A stretch of DNA of 64,000 nucleotides, from NCBI RefSeq assembly GCF_018130765.1, contig NZ_JAFCJZ010000001.1:620001-684000 (forward strand), given 5' to 3'. The translations under genes were made by a program, and so were the position numbers. Positions within the stretch are counted from its first letter, which is position 1; every line of letters begins with the position of its first letter. Below, piece after piece: positions 59,331-64,000 of the stretch. This stretch comes from Bradyrhizobium iriomotense (lineage in GTDB: Bacteria > Pseudomonadota > Alphaproteobacteria > Rhizobiales > Xanthobacteraceae). Under the pieces are notes generated by a model. The model was not told where the DNA came from. It saw nothing but the letters and a program-made list of their open reading frames with translations, and did not search any database.

Positions 59331-60854
59331 ATGCGACACCCTGACCAGGACGCTCAACTTGATCTCGACGCCAAGGCCGGTTTGGGCCCGGCCGCGCTGG
59401 AGCTTCAGGACGATCTGGAAGGGGATACGCTGCGCGAGGAATGCGGCGTCTTCGGCATCTACGGGCACCCGGATGCAGCCGCCATCACCGCGCTCGGCCT
59501 CCACGCCCTGCAGCACCGCGGCCAGGAAGCCGCCGGCATCGTCTCCTACGACGGCAGCCGCTTTCACTCCGAACGCCGCCTCGGCCTCGTCGGCGATACC
59601 TTCTCCCGCCGCGAGGTGATTGATCGCCTGCCCGGCAGCATGGCCGTCGGCCATGTCCGCTATTCCACCACCGGCGCCACCATCCTGCGCAACGTGCAGC
59701 CGCTGTTCGCCGAGCTCAACGCCGGCGGCCTCGCGGTCGCCCACAACGGCAATCTCACCAACGGCCTGACCCTGCGCCGCGAGCTCGTGAAGCACGGCGC
59801 GATGATGCAATCGACCACCGACACCGAGGTGATCCTGCATCTGGTCGCACGCTCCAAGCGCGCCCGCTTCATCGAGCGCTATATCGACGCGCTGCGCGAG
59901 ATCGAGGGCGCCTATGCTCTGGTCTCGCTGACCAACAAGAAGCTGGTCGGCGCGCGCGATCCGCGCGGCATCCGCCCGCTCGTGCTCGGCGAGCTCGACG
60001 GCTGCCCGATCCTGACCTCGGAGACCTGCGCGCTCGACATCATCGGCGCGCGCTTCGTGCGCGACATCGAGCCCGGCGAAGTCATCGTGTTCGACGAGAA
60101 CGGCCAGGACATCCACAAGCCGTTCCCGCCGATGGCGCCGCGCCCCTGTATCTTCGAATACATCTACTTCTCGCGGCCGGATTCCATCGTCCACGGCCGC
60201 TCGGTCTACGAGGTGCGCAAGGCCTTTGGTGCGCAGCTCGCGCGCGAGAGCCACGTGCCGATCGACGTGGTGGTGCCGGTGCCGGATTCCGGCGTGCCCG
60301 CCGCGGTCGGCTACAGCCAGCATTCCGGCGTGCCGTTCGAGCTCGGCATCATCCGCAACCATTATGTCGGCCGCACCTTCATCCAGCCGACGCAGGCGAT
60401 CCGCGAGTCGGGCGTGCGCATGAAGCACTCGGCCAACCGCGCCGCGATCGAAGGCAAGCGCATCATCCTGATCGACGACTCGCTGGTGCGCGGCACCACC
60501 TCCAAGAAGATCGTGCGCATGATGCGCGATGCCGGCGCCAAGGAAGTCCACTTCCGTCTCGCTTCGCCGCCGATCCTCTACCCTGATTATTACGGCATCG
60601 ACCTGCCCGATCGCGGCGGCCTGCTCGCAGCGACGCATTCGCTGGAGGAGATGCGCGAGATCATCGGCGCCGACTCGCTCGCCTTCCTGTCGATCGACGG
60701 CATGTACCGCGCCATGGGCGAACCCGGCCGCGACCCCGCCAATCCGAAGTTCTCGGACCACTGCTTCACCGGGGCGTATCCGACCCACCTCACCGACCAG
60801 ACCCAATCCGAGCCGCAGCCGCGGCAGCTGTCGCTGCTGGCGGAAGCGAGCTGA
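59331..60854 (+). CDS. purF: amidophosphoribosyltransferase
   Basis: First committed step of purine synthesis, transferring glutamine nitrogen to PRPP. 507 residues. The active-site cysteine that becomes the mature N-terminus is in LREECGVFGIYG at about residue 38, so a propeptide is removed, as in the Bacillus-type enzymes. Other features: LQHRGQEAAGI, GHVRYSTTG, HNGNLTNG, and the PRPP-binding RIILIDDSLVRGTTSKKIVR. The ATG at 59331 has an AGAGAGG site upstream; the frame is also open from a TTG at 59304. Confidence 0.97.
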   Translation: MRHPDQDAQLDLDAKAGLGPAALELQDDLEGDTLREECGVFGIYGHPDAAAITALGLHALQHRGQEAAGIVSYDGSRFHSERRLGLVGDTFSRREVIDRLPGSMAVGHVRYSTTGATILRNVQPLFAELNAGGLAVAHNGNLTNGLTLRRELVKHGAMMQSTTDTEVILHLVARSKRARFIERYIDALREIEGAYALVSLTNKKLVGARDPRGIRPLVLGELDGCPILTSETCALDIIGARFVRDIEPGEVIVFDENGQDIHKPFPPMAPRPCIFEYIYFSRPDSIVHGRSVYEVRKAFGAQLARESHVPIDVVVPVPDSGVPAAVGYSQHSGVPFELGIIRNHYVGRTFIQPTQAIRESGVRMKHSANRAAIEGKRIILIDDSLVRGTTSKKIVRMMRDAGAKEVHFRLASPPILYPDYYGIDLPDRGGLLAATHSLEEMREIIGADSLAFLSIDGMYRAMGEPGRDPANPKFSDHCFTGAYPTHLTDQTQSEPQPRQLSLLAEAS

Positions 60855-60869
60855 CGAAAGACCGCGACG

Positions 60870-61001
60870 ATGCAGCTGGCCATCGCCATTCTCTGCGGAG
60901 GGCTTTTGGTCGGCTTCATCGTCTTCGCCTTCAGGCAGGGCATGAAGGTGCCGCCCGACAGCTCGGGGAACGGTCCGAGCAATAGTAACAATATCCAATA
61001 G
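60870..61001 (+). CDS. 43-residue single-span membrane ORF behind purF
   Basis: MQLAIAILCGGLLVGFIVFA forms a membrane span at the N-terminus, followed by a hydrophilic tail FRQGMKVPPDSSGNGPSNSN. It lies 15 bases after the purF stop on the same strand, so it would be co-translated with purF. No strong ribosome-binding site is apparent. Composition and position support a real small gene, but it is too short to be sure. A CCGGG/CCCGG hairpin follows around 61032-61046. Confidence 0.5.
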   Translation: MQLAIAILCGGLLVGFIVFAFRQGMKVPPDSSGNGPSNSNNIQ

Positions 61002-61071
61002 GGCTACGGCGGGAGCTCGAGGGCAGAAATTCCGGGCTTGTCCCGGCCATCCACGCCTGTAAAACCCCGCA

Positions 61072-61812
61072 ATGACAAAACCCCTCGCCAACCGCATCGC
61101 TCTCGTCACCGGCGCCTCGCGCGGCATCGGTTTCGCCACGGCACTCGCGCTCGCCAAGGCCGGCGCACATATCGTTGCAACGGCGCGGACGCAGGGCGGG
61201 CTGGAAGAGCTAGACGACGAGATCCGCAAAGAGGGCGGCAGCGCCACGCTGGTCCCGCTCAACCTCACCGATTCCGACGGCATCGCGCGGCTCGGCGCAG
61301 GCCTGCACGAGCGCTACGGCAAGCTCGACATCCTCGTCGGCAATGCCGGCGTGCTCGGCCCCTCCTCGCCGATCGGTCATATCGAGTTGAAGGCCTTCAA
61401 CGACGTGATGGCCGTCAACGTCTCCGCAAACTTCCAGCTGATCCGCTGCATGGAGCCGCTGCTGAAGCAGTCGGATGCCGGCCGCGCCGTGTTCATCACC
61501 TCGGGCGCCGCCAACAAGGCGACCGCCTATGTCAGCCCCTACGCCGCCTCCAAGGCCGCGATGGAAACGCTGGCGCGCGCCTGGGCGCAGGAGACCGCGA
61601 ACACGGCTCTGCGCGTCAACCTGTTCAATCCCGGCCCGGTCCGCACCCGCATGCGCGCCACGCTGATGCCGGGCGAAGACCCGGAGACGCTGGATACACC
61701 CGAGCAGGTCGCCGAGTTTATCGTGCCGCTGTGCACGCCCGGCTGGACCGAGACCGGCAAGTTCTACGACTACAAGACCCGCACGCTGATGAGCTTCCGC
61801 TCGCCCGCCTGA
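61072..61812 (+). CDS. short-chain dehydrogenase/reductase
   Basis: A 246-residue NAD(P)-dependent SDR. Cofactor motif VTGASRGIGFATALAL, structural NAG (GNAGVLG), catalytic Ser in FITSGAANKATA and Tyr-Lys pair in YVSPYAASKAAMETLA. Substrate unknown. It lies in the same direction as purF, about 70 bases after the small ORF, and 80 bases before the beta-propeller gene. Confidence 0.92.
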   Translation: MTKPLANRIALVTGASRGIGFATALALAKAGAHIVATARTQGGLEELDDEIRKEGGSATLVPLNLTDSDGIARLGAGLHERYGKLDILVGNAGVLGPSSPIGHIELKAFNDVMAVNVSANFQLIRCMEPLLKQSDAGRAVFITSGAANKATAYVSPYAASKAAMETLARAWAQETANTALRVNLFNPGPVRTRMRATLMPGEDPETLDTPEQVAEFIVPLCTPGWTETGKFYDYKTRTLMSFRSPA

Positions 61813-61892
61813 TTGACTCGCATGCCTCCCCGCGATTGACTGCCCGCGCTCAGGCGGCAGCAAGCCGCAAGCCAACAAAAAGGGAGGTTGCC

Positions 61893-63041
61893 ATGGCGCC
61901 ATGGCATGATCGCGCAGGGTTTTCGCGTGCGCTCGTAAATGTCTCTCACGCCTTCTCCATCCTGATCGCAGCCATCGCGTTCATGCTTCCCGGCACTGCG
62001 ACTGCAGGTGACGTGCCGGCTTTCGCCGTCGATGCCTCCTGGCCGAAGCCGCTGCCGAACAACTGGATCCTCGGCCAGATCGGCGGCATCACCGTCGACT
62101 CTCAGGGCCACATCTGGGTGATCCATCGCCCGCGCTCGCTCACCGACGACGAGAAAGGCGCGAGCCTGAACCCGCCGCGCTCGAAATGCTGCGTGTCGGC
62201 GCCGCCCGTTCTCGAATTCGACAGCGACGGCAATTTGCTGCGCTCATGGGGCGGCTCGGGCGAAGGCTATGAATGGGTCGGCCGCGAGCACGGCATCGAG
62301 GTCGACGAGCGCGGCTTCGTCTGGGTCGGCGGCAATGCCGATAACGACAACGCCATTTTGAAGTTCACGCTCGACGGCAAGTTCGTTGCCCAGATCGGCA
62401 AGATCGCACCGAGCCTCGGCAGCAACGACACGACCCAGCTCGGCAAGCCCGCCGAGACCGCGGTCGACAAGGACGCGAACGAAATCTATATCGCCGACGG
62501 CTATGGCAACCGACGCGTCATCGTATTCGACGCGACGACGCTCGCCTACAAGCGGCACTGGGGCGCCTACGGCAACAAGCCGAGCGACGACAAGCAGGGT
62601 CCCTACGATCCCAAGGCGCCGGTTGCGCAGCAGTTCGGCAACCCCGTCCACTGCGTCAAGCTCGCCAATGACGGCCTCGTCTATGTCTGCGACCGCATCA
62701 ACAACCGCATCCAGGTGTTCAGGAAGGACGGCTCATTCGTGAAGGAGTTCTTCTTCGAGAAGAACACGCTCGGCAACGGCGCAGTGTGGGATATCGCGAT
62801 CTGGCCCGATCCAAAGCAGACCTGGCTGCTCAGCGCCGACGGCGAGAACAACGAGATCAGGGTCATCAAGCGCGACGACGGCAGCGTGGTCGGCAGCTTC
62901 GGGCACAGCGGCCGCAACGCCGGTCAGTTCCACTGGGTGCACGCCATGGCGATCGACGCCAAGGGTAACGTCTATACCGCCGAGGTCGATACCGGAAAAC
63001 GCATCCAGAAATTCAAGCTGACGTCGGACGCACTCAAATAG
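61893..63041 (+). CDS. secreted NHL-repeat beta-propeller protein
   Basis: A 382-residue protein with a signal peptide (ILIAAIAFMLPGTATAG). It has repeated NHL-type blades: IGGITVDSQGHIWVIHRPRS, EVDERGFVWVGGNADNDNAI, AVDKDANEIYIADGYGNRRV, VKLANDGLVYVCDRINNRIQ and MAIDAKGNVYTAEVDTGKR. This predicts a six-bladed propeller in the periplasm or outside. No catalytic residues can be assigned. A paired CC (SKCCVSAPP) is present. The start ATG has AGGGAGG upstream. Confidence 0.85.
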   Translation: MAPWHDRAGFSRALVNVSHAFSILIAAIAFMLPGTATAGDVPAFAVDASWPKPLPNNWILGQIGGITVDSQGHIWVIHRPRSLTDDEKGASLNPPRSKCCVSAPPVLEFDSDGNLLRSWGGSGEGYEWVGREHGIEVDERGFVWVGGNADNDNAILKFTLDGKFVAQIGKIAPSLGSNDTTQLGKPAETAVDKDANEIYIADGYGNRRVIVFDATTLAYKRHWGAYGNKPSDDKQGPYDPKAPVAQQFGNPVHCVKLANDGLVYVCDRINNRIQVFRKDGSFVKEFFFEKNTLGNGAVWDIAIWPDPKQTWLLSADGENNEIRVIKRDDGSVVGSFGHSGRNAGQFHWVHAMAIDAKGNVYTAEVDTGKRIQKFKLTSDALK

Positions 63042-63074
63042 CGTCTCAACGCATTTTGCCCAATAGTTAACCGT

Positions 63075-63135
63075 CGGATGACGCTAAAGCGCGATGAGAT
63101 TGCGACGAATCGTCGTCGCGCTTTAGGCTCATCCG
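63075..63135. repeat. dispersed palindromic repeat, family A copy 2, with extended stem
   Basis: The 43-base core (63084-63126, CTAAAGCG ... CGCTTTAG) matches the copy at 25006-25048 at 38 of 43 positions. Here the stem is extended by CGGATGA / TCATCCG. It separates the beta-propeller gene and the following binding-protein gene and could terminate the former. Confidence 0.75.
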
Positions 63136-63240
63136 GCTTTAGGTGCATTGCCGCCGGCCGTGGGACACGGTAGAGCCATCGACAGGAACAAGGCTCCGCA
63201 AGAGAGCCGTCCGAATATTAGACAATGGAGGAGACCTTTT

Positions 63241-64000
63241 ATGACGACGTTCGCGCGCCGCACTGCGGCTTTTCTGGCATGCGCCACTTTCGGTTTTGCA
63301 ACATCCGCCTACGCGCAGGACAAGACCATCAAGATCGGCGTGCTCAACGACATGTCGAGCCTCTACGCCGACATCGGCGGCCCCAACTCGGTCGCGGCGG
63401 TGAAAATGGCGGTCGAGGATTCCGGCCTGAAGGCCAAGGGCTGGACCATCGAGGTCCTCTCCGGCGATCACCAGAACAAGCCCGACATCGGCGTCAACAT
63501 CGCCCGGCAATGGATCGACGCCGACAAGGTCGACGCCATCGCCGACACGCCGAGCTCCGGCGTTGCGCTCGCGGTGAGCAACCTCGTCAAGGAAAAGAAC
63601 TCGGTGCTGCTCAATTCGGGCGCGGCGACCGCAGATCTGACCGGCAAGGCCTGCACGCCCAACACCGTCTCCTTCACCTACGACACCTACATGCTCGCCA
63701 ACGGCACCGGCAAGGCGCTGACCAAGGCGGGCGGTGACAGCTGGTTCTTCCTGACCGCGGACTACGCGTTCGGCCATGCGCTGGAGCGCGACACCAGTTC
63801 CGTCGTGACGGCTACCGGCGGCAAGGTGCTCGGCGGCGTGAGGCACCCGCTGAACACGGCGGACTTCTCCTCCTTCCTGCTCCAGGCGCAGTCCTCCAAG
63901 GCGAAGATCATCGGTCTTGCCAATGCGGGCGGCGACACCACCAATGCGATCAAGCAGGCTGCCGAGTTCGGCATCGTCTCCGGCGGCCAGAAGCTCGCGG
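63241..64000 (+). CDS. ABC transporter substrate-binding protein, branched-chain amino acid (LivK) type; 3' end outside the window
   Basis: About 253 codons of a periplasmic binding protein before the window ends. Signal peptide RRTAAFLACATFGFATSAYA, then the type I fold of the Leu/Ile/Val family (peripla_BP_6): IKIGVLNDMSSLYADIGGPN, VEVLSGDHQNKPDIGVNIAR-like substrate loop (here IEVLSGDHQNKPDIGVNIAR), WFFLTADYAFGHALERD. A GGAGGAGAC site sits before the ATG. Bradyrhizobium has many paralogues with aromatic or other carboxylate ligands, so the substrate is not assigned. Confidence 0.9.
   Translation, partial: MTTFARRTAAFLACATFGFATSAYAQDKTIKIGVLNDMSSLYADIGGPNSVAAVKMAVEDSGLKAKGWTIEVLSGDHQNKPDIGVNIARQWIDADKVDAIADTPSSGVALAVSNLVKEKNSVLLNSGAATADLTGKACTPNTVSFTYDTYMLANGTGKALTKAGGDSWFFLTADYAFGHALERDTSSVVTATGGKVLGGVRHPLNTADFSSFLLQAQSSKAKIIGLANAGGDTTNAIKQAAEFGIVSGGQKLA

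Noticed and set aside
59175..61283. A 702-codon frame antisense to purF and the SDR
   Set aside because: Same reason: purF and the SDR have intact catalytic motifs and this frame does not.

Overview
The window reads as chromosomal DNA of a high-GC alphaproteobacterium of the Bradyrhizobium / Nitrobacteraceae type. This rests on gene order (lptF-lptG-lptD-surA-pdxA-rsmA; fabD-fabG-acpP-fabF-mltG-yicC-gmk; rpsF-rpsR-DUF2232-rplI; dnaB-alr; radA-cvpA-purF), on strong G/C preference at third codon positions, and on short palindromic intergenic repeats of the kind scattered through Bradyrhizobium genomes. The species assignment is inference. I recognise no tRNA, rRNA, CRISPR array, insertion sequence, integrase or prophage gene.

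Layout. 0-1.5 kb (minus): the start of an acetate-type cation symporter gene (cut by the window edge) behind a DUF485 partner. 1.7-5.3 kb: a methyltransferase, a lipoprotein, holC and pepA. 5.6-13.3 kb (plus): a tightly overlapping envelope operon lptF-lptG-lptD-surA-pdxA-rsmA. 13.3-23.4 kb: an accessory block between rsmA and gmk (alcohol dehydrogenase, four small genes, MFS exporter, Tat-type hydrolase, large repeat-rich autotransporter, proline/alanine-rich membrane protein). 23.3-30.2 kb (minus): gmk, yicC, mltG and the fatty-acid synthesis genes fabF, acpP, fabG, fabD. 30.4-32.1 kb: a fatty acid desaturase with its TetR regulator. 32.2-35 kb (plus): promoter, structured leader, rpsF-rpsR-DUF2232-rplI, ending in strong hairpins. 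35-38.7 kb: thioesterase and TetR with a 30-bp palindrome, a single-haem cytochrome-c-like protein with a very long low-complexity tail, and a cyclopropane fatty acid synthase. 39-42.3 kb: a 39-residue membrane ORF under a CRP-type palindrome, then dnaB and alr.

42.3-57 kb is a second accessory block, between alr and radA. It holds exoIII, an SGNH hydrolase, a GFA protein and a FadR-controlled locus (beta-hydroxyacid dehydrogenase, polar-amino-acid-type ABC transporter, RpiB isomerase, PfkB kinase, TSUP exporter) that looks like a catabolic module for an unidentified small molecule. It also holds a large DUF1963 protein and a two-gene signalling unit: a periplasmic sugar-type binding protein overlapping a membrane GGDEF-EAL protein. 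57-61 kb (plus): radA, cvpA, purF and a 43-residue membrane ORF. The end holds an SDR, a secreted beta-propeller protein and the start of a LivK-type binding protein.

The most interesting items are the orphan binding-protein/GGDEF-EAL pair, the FadR catabolic locus, the rpsF leader that can sequester its own ribosome-binding site, the cytochrome with the charged Pro/Ala tail, the CRP-site microprotein, and two families of dispersed palindromic repeats each present twice here.
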